The position numbers and the translations under genes are program-made. The notes beneath the pieces are model-generated. The model saw only the letters and a list, made by a program, of their open reading frames with translations. It searched no databases and was not told the DNA's origin. Positions 47,668 through 57,041 of a DNA stretch of 64,000 nucleotides are shown here, in pieces. The number at the start of each line of letters is the position of its first letter. Positions within the stretch are counted from its first letter, which is position 1. This DNA comes from an uncultured Anaerolineae bacterium (lineage in GTDB: Bacteria > Chloroflexota > Anaerolineae > Anaerolineales > Villigracilaceae). The stretch is from positions 1 to 64,000 of the forward strand of contig CAKZJX010000054.1 of NCBI GenBank assembly GCA_937120535.1, read 5' to 3'.

Positions 47668-48336
47668 TCAGCGCCGCGCTTTGAGCCAGCCATGCAGGCT
47701 GATGGAGATCACGCGCTCTTGGCCTTGTACCAGGTTTTTGAGATTGGGGCGCAAAGCCCAGATCAACAAGATGCCGGCCAGCACGCCGTAGAGCACATCC
47801 ACCCAGGGAAAGCCATATAGGGCGCGAACCAGGAAGATAATGGTGGCGATCATGGCCACGCTAATGGTGGTGATGGAGGCATATCCCAAGGTGAAAAAGA
47901 TCAAGGCCCCCACCGGAAGGATGATCAGCAGGGACATGGGCCAAAGGCCCAGTGCACCGCCGGCCGCCGGCGCTCCACCTGCCCCGCCGCGTAGTCTCTT
48001 GAAGCGGCCATGTTCGTCAAATTCGGGCAGGAAGATCGAGTAGTTGTGGCCGACGATGGTCAGCAAAGGTGCAAAGACATGAAGCCAGTGGTTGGTTGGC
48101 AGGACGAGCTGGGCTAACCAGACGGAAGCAGCTCCCTTCAAAATGTCCAACACGGCGGTGAGCAAGCCGGCCCAAAAGCCGGCGGCGCGCATGGCGTTGG
48201 TGCCGCCGGTGCGGCCGCTGGCCACTTGGCGGATGTCGCGGCCGGTACTCAGCTTAACGATCAGCAAACCGAAGGGGATCGACCCCAACACATAGGAGGC
48301 GAGCAAGACGCCTATCCAAGCGATCCATTCGTTCAC
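47668..48336 (-). CDS. plsY: Glycerol-3-phosphate acyltransferase PlsY-like
   Basis: YVLGSIPFGLLIVKLSTGRDIRQVASGRTGGTNAMRAAGFWAGLLTAVLDILKGAASVWLA, LRGGAGGAPAAGG. Confidence 0.87.
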   Translation of the reverse strand: MNEWIAWIGVLLASYVLGSIPFGLLIVKLSTGRDIRQVASGRTGGTNAMRAAGFWAGLLTAVLDILKGAASVWLAQLVLPTNHWLHVFAPLLTIVGHNYSIFLPEFDEHGRFKRLRGGAGGAPAAGGALGLWPMSLLIILPVGALIFFTLGYASITTISVAMIATIIFLVRALYGFPWVDVLYGVLAGILLIWALRPNLKNLVQGQERVISISLHGWLKARR

Positions 48337-48454
48337 GTCTCTCTCCAGAAGAAGGGATGGAAGCTTGACACAAAAGATAACACAGAGAAAGCGAGTGCGT
48401 TGCCCAAAAGGGGCGGTTTTGATGGACTATCCAGCATAGCAACTCTACAGACGA

Positions 48455-48859
48455 TCAGCCTTCGATGCACAGGGGAACCTCGCGGGCCTGGCCGGCCTCG
48501 ATCCAGAATCCGCGGGCCTGCCAACCCTCTCGGCCGGGCGAGAGGATCACATGCACCACCGGATAGGCGGCCTCGGCAATGTCGATAGCAGAAACCACCG
48601 CCGGGCCGGCCGGATGGGAGTGGAAGATGCCCAATAGGTCTAGCCCTTGCTCGTCTATCCACTCAAAGGCGCGCAACTGTTCAAGCGGGTCCATACGGAA
48701 ACGGATTGGGCTGGAGAGGGCGTTGGTCACTGGGATCACCGCCTCGACTCGCCCGTTGCGGCCGGCCAACAAACCGCAAGCCTCCAGCGGGAGATGGCGC
48801 TCGACGTGGCAGATCATCTCAGTTAGATGATGAGAAGACAAGATCAACGTCTCATTCAT
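48455..48859 (-). CDS. JAMM/MPN+ (Mov34/PAD-1-like) metalloprotease
   Basis: LPLEACGLLAGRNGRVEAVIPVTNALSSPIRFRMDPLEQ, HSHPAGPAVVSAIDIAEA (JAMM: E, HxH, S, D). Confidence 0.88.
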   Translation of the reverse strand: MNETLILSSHHLTEMICHVERHLPLEACGLLAGRNGRVEAVIPVTNALSSPIRFRMDPLEQLRAFEWIDEQGLDLLGIFHSHPAGPAVVSAIDIAEAAYPVVHVILSPGREGWQARGFWIEAGQAREVPLCIEG

Positions 48860-49674
48860 TAGCGCAGGACAAGGATCGCTATTCCGGCCAGGACGATAGC
48901 CAGGATCGGTTCCAAGGCGGCACGACGCCAGGATAGGTTTTCGCTCAGGTGAATAGCCAGAGACGTCAGGGCATAAAGCGGGCCAAGCAGGGCCAAGCCG
49001 TGCTGGAGGGGGCTCAGGGGCCAGTAATGGAACGCCGCGGCCAGTTGCACCGTGATCCAGGCAATTCCCAACGGCCAGAGGAATTCCCAACGTCGTAAGC
49101 GGAGGCGCAATGCCCGCACGGGGATCAGGAAGCTGGCCAGGGCGACCGCCGGCGCAAAGAAGATCAGACGCGGTCCAGCGGCGCGCAGGGCGCTCACCAG
49201 GATCAAGAAGATGGCAAACGAGAGAGCCGTCAAAAGTCCCCCAGCGACAGAGTAGGCTGGCGCCGTCGGATCGACCGTAATGTACTCAGCGAGAAAGACC
49301 ACCGCCAGCAGCAGGCCGGCTAACCCCAAGGCGAGCCACCACGAGTGGCCGGCTGGCAGGATAGCCAAAGGAATGCCGAGCACCAGGGTGGTGAGCGTGG
49401 GCACCAACCAATGCTCCACCGTTTGCCGAGCATGCAGCGCTGGATGGCTGCGGATCAGCCAATCCATGCCGGTGGCTGTCACGCCGGCGGCCAACAGAGT
49501 CATCACGCCGATCAAGGTAAGCGACGAGTCCAGAAAAAAATCTCCCAACGTCAGGCGGATCGGCAGTTCCGCAGGCGGCAACACCTGCGTGAGCGCAAAG
49601 GGCAAAAGCACGGCGGCGATCAGCGTGCCCAACCGATCCGAACCGGGGAAGGAAGGAACGTGCATGCCTTTCAT
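48859..49674 (-). CDS. Polytopic membrane protein, unknown function
   Basis: Multiple predicted TM segments; translationally coupled (TAATG) to the JAMM gene. Confidence 0.6.
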   Translation of the reverse strand: MKGMHVPSFPGSDRLGTLIAAVLLPFALTQVLPPAELPIRLTLGDFFLDSSLTLIGVMTLLAAGVTATGMDWLIRSHPALHARQTVEHWLVPTLTTLVLGIPLAILPAGHSWWLALGLAGLLLAVVFLAEYITVDPTAPAYSVAGGLLTALSFAIFLILVSALRAAGPRLIFFAPAVALASFLIPVRALRLRLRRWEFLWPLGIAWITVQLAAAFHYWPLSPLQHGLALLGPLYALTSLAIHLSENLSWRRAALEPILAIVLAGIAILVLR

Positions 49675-49675
49675 T

Positions 49676-49906
49676 TTACTGCAAAAGGGAGAGAGAACAA
49701 ACCCTGGCCGGCCACAGAGCAGGGCTTTTCAAAAACTGTCGCTGCCGCCGTTTGACCCATAGCCACATCCCCCGCAGGGAACGTTTGCCATGCATCACTG
49801 CCAGTAGCAAGATCGCCAACGGGCTGAATAACGGATATTGTTGTCCCTGCTGTCCACGCGGGTCCGGAGTGGTCTTGAGCGCTTGAAGCACACTTGTCGT
49901 CTTCAT
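49676..49906 (-). pseudogene. Transposase N-terminal fragment, ISAs1/DDE_Tnp_1-associated-like
   Basis: MKTTSVLQALKTTPDPRGQQGQQYPLFSPLAILLLAVMHGKRSLRGMWLWVKRRQRQFLK; truncated, runs through a TIR. Confidence 0.65.
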
Positions 49907-49971
49907 TGCTTGGCCTCCTGAAATCATGCTTTTGTAAGTATGCTGCAAAGTGATATTCTTGAAAAGCCCTG
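49720..49971. mobile_element. 252-bp internally deleted IS remnant with 13-bp TIRs
   Basis: CAGGGCTTTTCAA (49720-49732) and TTGAAAAGCCCTG (49959-49971) bracket the transposase fragment start. Confidence 0.7.
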
Positions 49972-50025
49972 GTGTGATTTCTTGCAAGGTCCCAAAGCCG
50001 GACGCATTTCGGTATAATCCGAGCG

Positions 50026-50973
50026 ATGTTTCCTTGGTCCAAACGTGCGGTTGACCAGAATGTGCCGGCAGGAAACGCTAGGCTCTGGTTTTGGAGCGTT
50101 CTGTTGGTGGTGGTGGTTTGGGTGATGCTGAGTAGCATGGTTGCCTGTGCTCCTCCGCCGGCCCCCTCAGAACCTCACCGCGTGGCCTCGCCAACCCAAG
50201 CCCCGTCTCCCACTCCCACGGCTACCCCGCTTCCGGCGATCGCGATCGTCAACGGTGAACCAATCCCATTGGCCGAGTATCGGGCCGAGGTGGCTCGCTA
50301 TCAAGCGGCGCAGGCAGCCTTGGGCAAGGAGGCCTCAGTAGAAGAAGCTGAGCGGATCGTCTTGGACGATCTCATTGATCAGACCTTGCTGGCTCAAGCG
50401 GCGCGAGCGGCCGGGTTGGGCCTCAGTGAGGCCGAGGTTCAAGCGCGAATCGACGCCTTGGCTGCCTCCATCGGAGGGAGGGAGGCTCTGCGGACTTGGC
50501 AAGCCGCCCATGGGTACGACGAGGCATCGTTTCGTATCGCTCTGAAACGGGCGGCCGAGGCCGCTCGAATGCGCGACCGAATCGCGGCCGAGATCCCCGA
50601 AGAAGTCGAACAGGTACACGCTCTCCAGATGGTCTTCAAGACCGAGGCCGAGGCCCAAGCTGTACTTACTCAACTGAGAAACGGTATTCCCTTTGACGGG
50701 CTGGCCATGCGCTACGACCCGCTCACGCGCGGCGATCTGGGATGGTTTCCGGCGGGTTATTTGCTCGAACCCGCTCTGGATGCAGCGGTTTTCGCCCTGC
50801 AGCCTGGCCAGTTCAGCGATGTCATTCCGAGCACAGTAGGGTATCATATTCTCTACGTCGTTGAACGCGGCCTGCGTCGTCTGGCTCCAGATGCGCGGCT
50901 CACCCTACAAGCGCGCGCGTTAACTGAGTGGCTTGCTCGTCAGCGTGCGCAGGCGAACATTCTTTTCCCTTGA
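50026..50973 (+). CDS. Lipoprotein/membrane-anchored parvulin-type peptidyl-prolyl isomerase (SurA/PrsA-like)
   Basis: VNGEPIPLAEYRAEVARYQ, VHALQMVFKTEAEAQAVLTQLRNGIPFDGLAMRYDPLTRGDLGWFPAGYLLEPALDAAVFALQPGQFSDVIPSTVGYHILYVVER. Confidence 0.9.
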   Translation: MFPWSKRAVDQNVPAGNARLWFWSVLLVVVVWVMLSSMVACAPPPAPSEPHRVASPTQAPSPTPTATPLPAIAIVNGEPIPLAEYRAEVARYQAAQAALGKEASVEEAERIVLDDLIDQTLLAQAARAAGLGLSEAEVQARIDALAASIGGREALRTWQAAHGYDEASFRIALKRAAEAARMRDRIAAEIPEEVEQVHALQMVFKTEAEAQAVLTQLRNGIPFDGLAMRYDPLTRGDLGWFPAGYLLEPALDAAVFALQPGQFSDVIPSTVGYHILYVVERGLRRLAPDARLTLQARALTEWLARQRAQANILFP

Positions 50974-51758
50974 TGGAGGCGCTCATGAGCTATTCTCCCG
51001 ATGCATTCGACGATTTTGAGTTTGAACGCCCTCCCTCTCCGCCCCGATTTGCTCTAAGCGTTTGGGACGTGTTCTCGATCTTGGTCTTGATCGTGACCGC
51101 TTGCCTTGGGGCGTATTATCTCTTGATCTTCATTACTCCCACTACTCCTCTCAATCCGTTCCCGCCTCAGCGCGCTCAAGCGGTCGATCTTTTGCCAACG
51201 CCAACCGCAACGCTGTTGGAAATGCCGCCCACCTGGACGCCCAGCGCCACGCCCTACATTCCTCCTACGAATACTCCTCTTCCCTCCTTCACGCCGGTGT
51301 TTACCTTTACGCCAGTGGCGCTGACTCCGCCCACAGCGACACCACGGCCCAGTCCCACCCTGCGCCCTGGCCCCACCCCCCGAGCCCCCTACTCTGCCAA
51401 GGTGGAGTACATTCCCAGCAGTAAATATCGTCCGGAATTCGGTTGTAACTGGCTGGGGGTGGCTGGCATCGTGTTGGACAAGAACGGCGCCCATCATCTT
51501 TACCTGATCATCCGCTTGAAGGGCACGCTGAACGGCGAGGCGATCAATTATGTGGTGGCCTCCGGCTTTGCCCCACTACTCTATGGTCCGTCTGGTTTTG
51601 AGATCCAACTGGGAACCACGCCGGTCGATTCTAAACAGACGTTATTCCTGCAACTACTCGATCAGGCCGGCCTGCCGCTCTCCGAGAACGTTTATATCAA
51701 CACCTACAGCGATTGCGAGAAGAACATGGTTTTCGTGACGTTTCGCGAGAACCGCTGA
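50973..51758 (+). CDS. Membrane-anchored protein with T/P-rich linker and C-terminal globular domain
   Basis: TM VFSILVLIVTACLGAYYLLIFI; TPSATPYIPPTNTPLPSFTPVFTFTPV linker; folded C-terminus; TGATG coupling to the PPIase gene. Confidence 0.65.
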   Translation: MEALMSYSPDAFDDFEFERPPSPPRFALSVWDVFSILVLIVTACLGAYYLLIFITPTTPLNPFPPQRAQAVDLLPTPTATLLEMPPTWTPSATPYIPPTNTPLPSFTPVFTFTPVALTPPTATPRPSPTLRPGPTPRAPYSAKVEYIPSSKYRPEFGCNWLGVAGIVLDKNGAHHLYLIIRLKGTLNGEAINYVVASGFAPLLYGPSGFEIQLGTTPVDSKQTLFLQLLDQAGLPLSENVYINTYSDCEKNMVFVTFRENR

Positions 51759-51801
51759 GCCTTTTCTAACTTCTTGAGACGCTTGTGTTATTATCTAGCC
51801 A

Positions 51802-52338
51802 ATGAACGATCCAACCGCTGCTCGCCATCGTCGCCGTCTGATCCTGGTCATGGTGATCCTCTCCACCCTTCCTTGTTACTGCCTGGGAGGTGTTCTGGTG
51901 GCCCTAGCGCCGGAACCGGAGACTCCCACCCCAACGTCCACCGCCACCGTGACCATAGCCATCCCCTCCCCGACCCTGCCCGCACTTCCTTTTTACACCC
52001 TTACGCCTACCCATCTCCCCTGGACTCATACTGCGACCCTCACCCCGACCCCGTCCCTGACTCTTACCTCAACCGTGAGCCCGACGCCCTTCCTGCCGCC
52101 CACGCGCACCTTCACCCCGACCATCACCTCGTCGCCCACGCCATCCCCAACCCCCACCCCCTCTCCCACACCGACGCTTTCACCCACGCCGTCCTTCACG
52201 CCCGCCGCAACACCCACCTGGACCTCGTCTCCTACATACACGGTCTCCCCGACGCTGACCTCAACCCCAAGCACGACCCCAAGCCCCATCCCCTCTCCCA
52301 GCGCTACTCCCTCGTCCTCTGCGACCACTACCCCCTAA
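51802..52338 (+). CDS. T/P/S-rich membrane-anchored protein, almost entirely low complexity
   Basis: TM LVMVILSTLPCYCLGGVLVALA then TPTPSPTPTLSPTPSFTPAATPTWTSSPTYTVSPTLTSTPST. Confidence 0.5.
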   Translation: MNDPTAARHRRRLILVMVILSTLPCYCLGGVLVALAPEPETPTPTSTATVTIAIPSPTLPALPFYTLTPTHLPWTHTATLTPTPSLTLTSTVSPTPFLPPTRTFTPTITSSPTPSPTPTPSPTPTLSPTPSFTPAATPTWTSSPTYTVSPTLTSTPSTTPSPIPSPSATPSSSATTTP

Positions 52339-52349
52339 GAGAGTGAGAT

Positions 52350-53405
52350 ATGGTCATTTCTCCCTTTTTGCAAGCTCTGCTCTCGTCGGCAGGTCTGGCC
52401 GGATACGAATCGCCGGTTGCGGAATTGATCCATCGAGAATGGGCGTCACTGGCCGACTCCATCCATCAGAGCCGGCTAGGATCGGTTCATGCCTTGCATC
52501 GCGGCCAGGCTGCCGAACCCCGTCCCTCGTTGCTGATCTCTGCCCATATGGATGCCATCGGCATGATGGTGGCCGGCCTGGAGCAGGGCTTCTTGCGTTT
52601 GACGCCCATCGGCGGCGTGGATCCACGCATTTTGCCTGGCCAGGCTGTGATCGTCCATGCCAAGCGTCCTCTAGCGGGGGTGATCGTGACGCGTCCACTG
52701 GACCTGCTGCCGGACGATGCCAACAAGGACCTTCCCACTTGGGATCACCTGCTGGTAGATCTAGGCCTGCCGGCCCGGCAGGTGGATCAACTGGTTCGAC
52801 CAGGCCATCTGGTCTCCTTTGCCAATCCTCCCATCGAATTGGGCGATCAGCTGATCTGTGGCCACTCGCTCGACAATCGCGTCTCTGTGGCAGCGCTCAC
52901 CCATGCCCTAGAACTCCTGCGCGGGCGGCAGCACGCCTGGGATGTGTGGTTTGCCGCCACCGTCCAAGAAGAAGTAACCTTTGCCGGCGCCGCAACATCC
53001 ACCTTCGCTCTGCAACCCAACTTGGCGGTGATCGTGGATGTGACTCACGCTCGCTCGCCTGGTGTGCAAAGTTGGCAAGCGTTTCCACTAGGCGAGGGAC
53101 CCACGCTTGGCATTGGCCCACATGTGCATCCCCATCTGTTCAAGCGTTTGCGTGCCCTGGCTGACGAACTGGAAATCCCCTACACAATTGAACCTATGCC
53201 CGTATCCTCAGGAACCGAAGCGGCTGCCGTGCAAGTGGCCCGCGAAGGAGTCCCCACGGCGGTGATCAGCATTCCCCTGCGTTATATGCACACGCCGGTC
53301 GAAGTGGTTGCCCTAACCGACGTTCAGCGCTGTGCGCGCTTGTTGGTCGAATTGGCAGTTCGCTTGGAGCCGAACACTCTGCAACAGGTGACATGGGATG
53401 ACTGA
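52350..53405 (+). CDS. M42 family metallopeptidase
   Basis: SSAGLAGYESPVAELI, LLISAHMDAIGMMV, GHSLDNRVSVAALTHAL, VWFAATVQEEVTFAGAATSTF, VSSGTEAAAVQVAREGVPTAVISIPLRYMHTPVEV. Confidence 0.94.
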   Translation: MVISPFLQALLSSAGLAGYESPVAELIHREWASLADSIHQSRLGSVHALHRGQAAEPRPSLLISAHMDAIGMMVAGLEQGFLRLTPIGGVDPRILPGQAVIVHAKRPLAGVIVTRPLDLLPDDANKDLPTWDHLLVDLGLPARQVDQLVRPGHLVSFANPPIELGDQLICGHSLDNRVSVAALTHALELLRGRQHAWDVWFAATVQEEVTFAGAATSTFALQPNLAVIVDVTHARSPGVQSWQAFPLGEGPTLGIGPHVHPHLFKRLRALADELEIPYTIEPMPVSSGTEAAAVQVAREGVPTAVISIPLRYMHTPVEVVALTDVQRCARLLVELAVRLEPNTLQQVTWDD

Positions 53406-55413
53406 AGTTGGGGTCCTGGAACGTTTGGGCAATCTGGTCGGTCGTGACTGGTGGCGCCTAGCGCTAGCGTTGGCCGGCATTTTGGTCATCGGGTTGGCAG
53501 CGCATCTGGGGAGCGGGGGCGTGTTGTTCGTGTTCTGGCGGCGCACGATGCTGGTCTTTGCAGTGGGCGGGGTTGGTCTGGCGTTGCTGGCGCTGGCCGT
53601 TTGGTTGGGCCGGCCGATCCGTCTTCCCGGCTTCTTGACCATTGTCAGGCCGCTCCTCGCCGAGCTGGTGTCCGATCGCCGCTGGCCGAGCTCTTCGGGC
53701 CGGCGTGTGCGCCTGGCGGGGATGTTATTCCTTCTCTTCATCTTCCCGCTCCTCTTCCTCGGTCCGTGGACCTCTGTCTTTCACTCCCTGTCGGTGCGCT
53801 TGCTGGTGGTCTTCGGCATCAGCCTGGCAGGGGCGTATGTACTCTCTGGTGCCGATCCATCTCGATTGTGGCGCGCCTTCCTCTTTTCAACATTGCTTTT
53901 TTCGCTCTACTATCATCTGCTCACCACTCTTCCTTCGCTTTCGACCTCTCCCTTCTCGCTCCACTGGTCGGAGGGCACGCGCTATTACCATGCCTCGCTG
54001 CTGCTCTCCGAGCGCTACTATGGCCTATCCTTGCCGCCTTTTTACCAAGACCTTAGCCGCTACGTGATCGAGGCCGTTCCTCTGCTCCTGCCTCGGCCGT
54101 CGCTCTGGCTCGTGCGCCTGTGGGAAACCTTGCTCAGCGTGCTACTGCCGGCGCTTACGGCGGCCCTCTTCCTGCGCCGCGTGACAGGTGGTCACTCGAC
54201 CTCGTCTCATGCGCATCCTCCGGTCCCAGCTTCCTTTGTATTGCTAGGCTTCTTCCTGTGGGGGACACTCTACCTCCTTCAGGGGCCGGTGTACTTCTAT
54301 CTGCTGTTGGCGGCCATTCCGGTGACTGCAGTCTATCGTCCCGACCGTCCTGTGGCATCCCTCCTCGCCCTGGGGGCGGCCTCCTTTTGGGCCGGCATCA
54401 GCCGCATCAACTGGTTCCCCATCCCGGCCATGCTGGCCATTGCCTTTTATCTGCTCGAGACGCCCATTGGCAATCGCTCCTTGGTGCGTTATCTAGCCTG
54501 GCCGGCGATCTACACCGTTCTCGGCTTGGGCATGGCCTTTGCTGCCCGGCAGTGGTACTTTTCCATCTCCGAAGTCTCCGCCGAGATGTTCAACGCCGCC
54601 TTCTGGCAACTCTTGCTCTGGTACCGCCTGTTTCCAAGTGCCCTGCAACCGCTGGGGATCCTGCCGGCTGGACTATTGATGGCGACTCCTCTGGCCTTGA
54701 TCGCCTATCTCCATCTCCGTCAAAGACGCTGGCACTGGATTCGGATCGTCGGCCTGATCGCCATGATGATAGTGCTCCTGGTAGGCGGCTTCATCGTCAG
54801 CGCCAAGATCGGGGGAGGAAGCAACCTGCACAACCTCGACACCTATCTGACTCTCTCCCTCGCGATCGGCCTCTACCTGATCTTCGACCGCTTCGTTCCA
54901 GACCTTGGGCCGGCTGCCCCGCCCCGAGCGTTTCCTCCGCTCCTGACGACCTCGACAGTGCTGGCAACCGCCTTCTTCGTCCTCTTTTCCGCCTACCCAG
55001 GCCTACCCTCGTTGGAGCGACACGCCGACTCGCTGGCCCGCCTACAAGCCCTGGTCGATCAAGCGGTAGCGCAAGGGGGGCGTGTCCTGTTTATCTCTCA
55101 GCGTCATCTGTTGACCTTCGGCCTGATCCGGGGCGTTCCCTTGGTTCCGGAATATGACAACATTGACCTGATGGAATTTGCGATGACCAACTATCGTCCT
55201 CTAATCGACCGCTTCCGGGCCGACATTGCCGAGCATCGCTATGCCCTGATCGTGGCTCCCACTCCGCCGGGGCGTTACAAGGATCGCAATGAAGCCTTTG
55301 CCGAGGAGAGCAATGCCTGGCTACGGCGAGTGAGCATTCCACTGCTGCGTTCGTACAAGATCATCGCTGAATTTCCAGAAGGAGATTTCGTCGTCCTGAC
55401 CCCTGATCGGTGA
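53398..55413 (+). CDS. Large polytopic membrane protein, glycosyltransferase-like
   Basis: ~671 aa, many TM segments, soluble C-terminal region; precedes an ArnT/PMT-like gene. Confidence 0.65.
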   Translation: MTEVGVLERLGNLVGRDWWRLALALAGILVIGLAAHLGSGGVLFVFWRRTMLVFAVGGVGLALLALAVWLGRPIRLPGFLTIVRPLLAELVSDRRWPSSSGRRVRLAGMLFLLFIFPLLFLGPWTSVFHSLSVRLLVVFGISLAGAYVLSGADPSRLWRAFLFSTLLFSLYYHLLTTLPSLSTSPFSLHWSEGTRYYHASLLLSERYYGLSLPPFYQDLSRYVIEAVPLLLPRPSLWLVRLWETLLSVLLPALTAALFLRRVTGGHSTSSHAHPPVPASFVLLGFFLWGTLYLLQGPVYFYLLLAAIPVTAVYRPDRPVASLLALGAASFWAGISRINWFPIPAMLAIAFYLLETPIGNRSLVRYLAWPAIYTVLGLGMAFAARQWYFSISEVSAEMFNAAFWQLLLWYRLFPSALQPLGILPAGLLMATPLALIAYLHLRQRRWHWIRIVGLIAMMIVLLVGGFIVSAKIGGGSNLHNLDTYLTLSLAIGLYLIFDRFVPDLGPAAPPRAFPPLLTTSTVLATAFFVLFSAYPGLPSLERHADSLARLQALVDQAVAQGGRVLFISQRHLLTFGLIRGVPLVPEYDNIDLMEFAMTNYRPLIDRFRADIAEHRYALIVAPTPPGRYKDRNEAFAEESNAWLRRVSIPLLRSYKIIAEFPEGDFVVLTPDR

Positions 55414-55438
55414 GGGCCGGCGAACAGGTGATCTCAGA

Positions 55439-56971
55439 ATGGCTTTCCTGCGTCTTTCTCTCCATCGCTGCTTGTTGATTCTGTTGCTTGCCTTGGGCGG
55501 GTTCTTGCGCCTGATCGACATTACCGACCCGCCTCTTGATTTTCATCCTACCCGTCAACTTCGCAATGCCATTGTAGCCCGCGGCATCTACTATAAAATG
55601 CAGCCCCAAGCCGATCCGATTCAACGGGAACTGGCCCTGACGATTGCACGCATCCCAGCTCGCTACGAGCCGCCGATCGTTGAAACGCTCAGTGCGTTGA
55701 CCTACCTGTGGATCGGGGGCGAGTCGATCGCAATCCCGCGCCTGTATGGGACGGTGTTCTGGCTGCTCGCTGGGCTGGCGCTGTATGATTTGGCGCGTCG
55801 AATCACTCGTTCACCGATCGCTGCTTTGCTCTCGTCGGCATATTTTCTGGTGTTGCCGTTCTCGGTGCAAGCTAGCCGTTCCTTCCAGCCGGATCCGTTG
55901 ATGACGGCTTCGGCCGTGATCGGCATCTATTTTCTCTTCCGTTGGTCTGAGGCAAGAACAGCAGAAGGAGCAGAAGGCGAACGGTGGACGAGAGGCAGAA
56001 TCAGCGCTTCTTGGCGTTTTGCGCTCCTAGCAGCTTTGAGCATCGGTTTTTCGGCTCTGGTCAAGATTTTCATCGCTTGGATCGTTGGAGGCGCAGCGAT
56101 AGCCATGGTTCTGTTCACCCTGGGGCGCAACGCTTGGCGATCCCGTCAGATGTGGAGCATGTTGGCGGTGATGGTCACGCCGGCCTTGTTGCACTATTTC
56201 GTGTTTCATCCAGAGCGTTCGAGCGAGTATGCGGTGAATTGGTCGTTAGAGATGTTCACTCTGCTGACCAGCACCGACTTTTACACCAAGTGGTTGGCCT
56301 TTCTAGGCAGCCTTTTCGGTCAAACCTTCCTGTTTCTGAGCTTGATCGGGACAGTTTTGATGGCCCAGCGCGGTCGAGCGCTCCTGATCGGGTTGTGGAC
56401 GGGCTATGTGCTCTATGGTTTGTCCGTGCCGTTTCAGATGTACACCCACTCGTACTATCACTTGCAGCTGACGCCGATCATCGCTTTGGGGTTGTGCCCG
56501 TTGATCGAGATCGGAGCCCGCCGGGCGTCTGAAGAGAAGCGGGGATGGCAAATGGCGCTGATCGGGTTGATCGTGGCCGGGATCGGGTTCCAAGCCTGGG
56601 TGGCGCGTTCGATCCTTCTTTCTGAAAATTTTCGTGGCGAGCCGGCCTACTGGGAGAGGGTAGGACAATCGATTCCGCCCAGGGCGCAGGTGATCGCCTT
56701 GACTCAGGATTTTGGGTATCGCTTGATGTATTACGGTTGGCGGCGGGTGACGCTCTGGCCGATCGCTTCGGGGCTGGCCGAAGTGCGCGGGAAGACGCTC
56801 AACGCCGAGAAGGTGTTCGCCGAATTGGCGGCCGATAAGGAGTATTTTCTGGTGACGACCTTCAATCAACTCGAGAAACAGCCCGATCTGAAGGCGATTT
56901 TGGATCAGTATGCCGTGGCGGCGCGCGGGGAAGGGTTCGTTTTGTATGATCTGCGCCGGCCAAAACCCTAA
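55439..56971 (+). CDS. ArnT/PMT-like (GT39/GT83-type) membrane glycosyltransferase
   Basis: LALGGFLRLIDITDPPLDFHPTRQLRNAIVARGIYY; GESIAIPRLYGTVFWLLAGLALYDLARRITRSPIAALLSSAYFLVLPFSVQASR. Confidence 0.75.
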   Translation: MAFLRLSLHRCLLILLLALGGFLRLIDITDPPLDFHPTRQLRNAIVARGIYYKMQPQADPIQRELALTIARIPARYEPPIVETLSALTYLWIGGESIAIPRLYGTVFWLLAGLALYDLARRITRSPIAALLSSAYFLVLPFSVQASRSFQPDPLMTASAVIGIYFLFRWSEARTAEGAEGERWTRGRISASWRFALLAALSIGFSALVKIFIAWIVGGAAIAMVLFTLGRNAWRSRQMWSMLAVMVTPALLHYFVFHPERSSEYAVNWSLEMFTLLTSTDFYTKWLAFLGSLFGQTFLFLSLIGTVLMAQRGRALLIGLWTGYVLYGLSVPFQMYTHSYYHLQLTPIIALGLCPLIEIGARRASEEKRGWQMALIGLIVAGIGFQAWVARSILLSENFRGEPAYWERVGQSIPPRAQVIALTQDFGYRLMYYGWRRVTLWPIASGLAEVRGKTLNAEKVFAELAADKEYFLVTTFNQLEKQPDLKAILDQYAVAARGEGFVLYDLRRPKP

Positions 56972-57041
56972 AGGTCGATCTTCGCGTCTCTCTAAATGAT
57001 GTTACAATCGCTTTATCAGCCGTGGTTGGAAACGGAGGGTT

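Noticed and set aside
51802-52338. Low-complexity repeats considered as a CRISPR or tandem repeat array
   Set aside because: Degenerate coding (T/S)P codon repeats without fixed unit length or spacers. No CRISPR array was seen anywhere in the window.
51774-52346. 190-aa ORF rich in H/P/D (SNRCSPSSPSDPGHGD...)
   Set aside because: Out-of-frame translation of the T/P/S-rich ORF 51802-52338.
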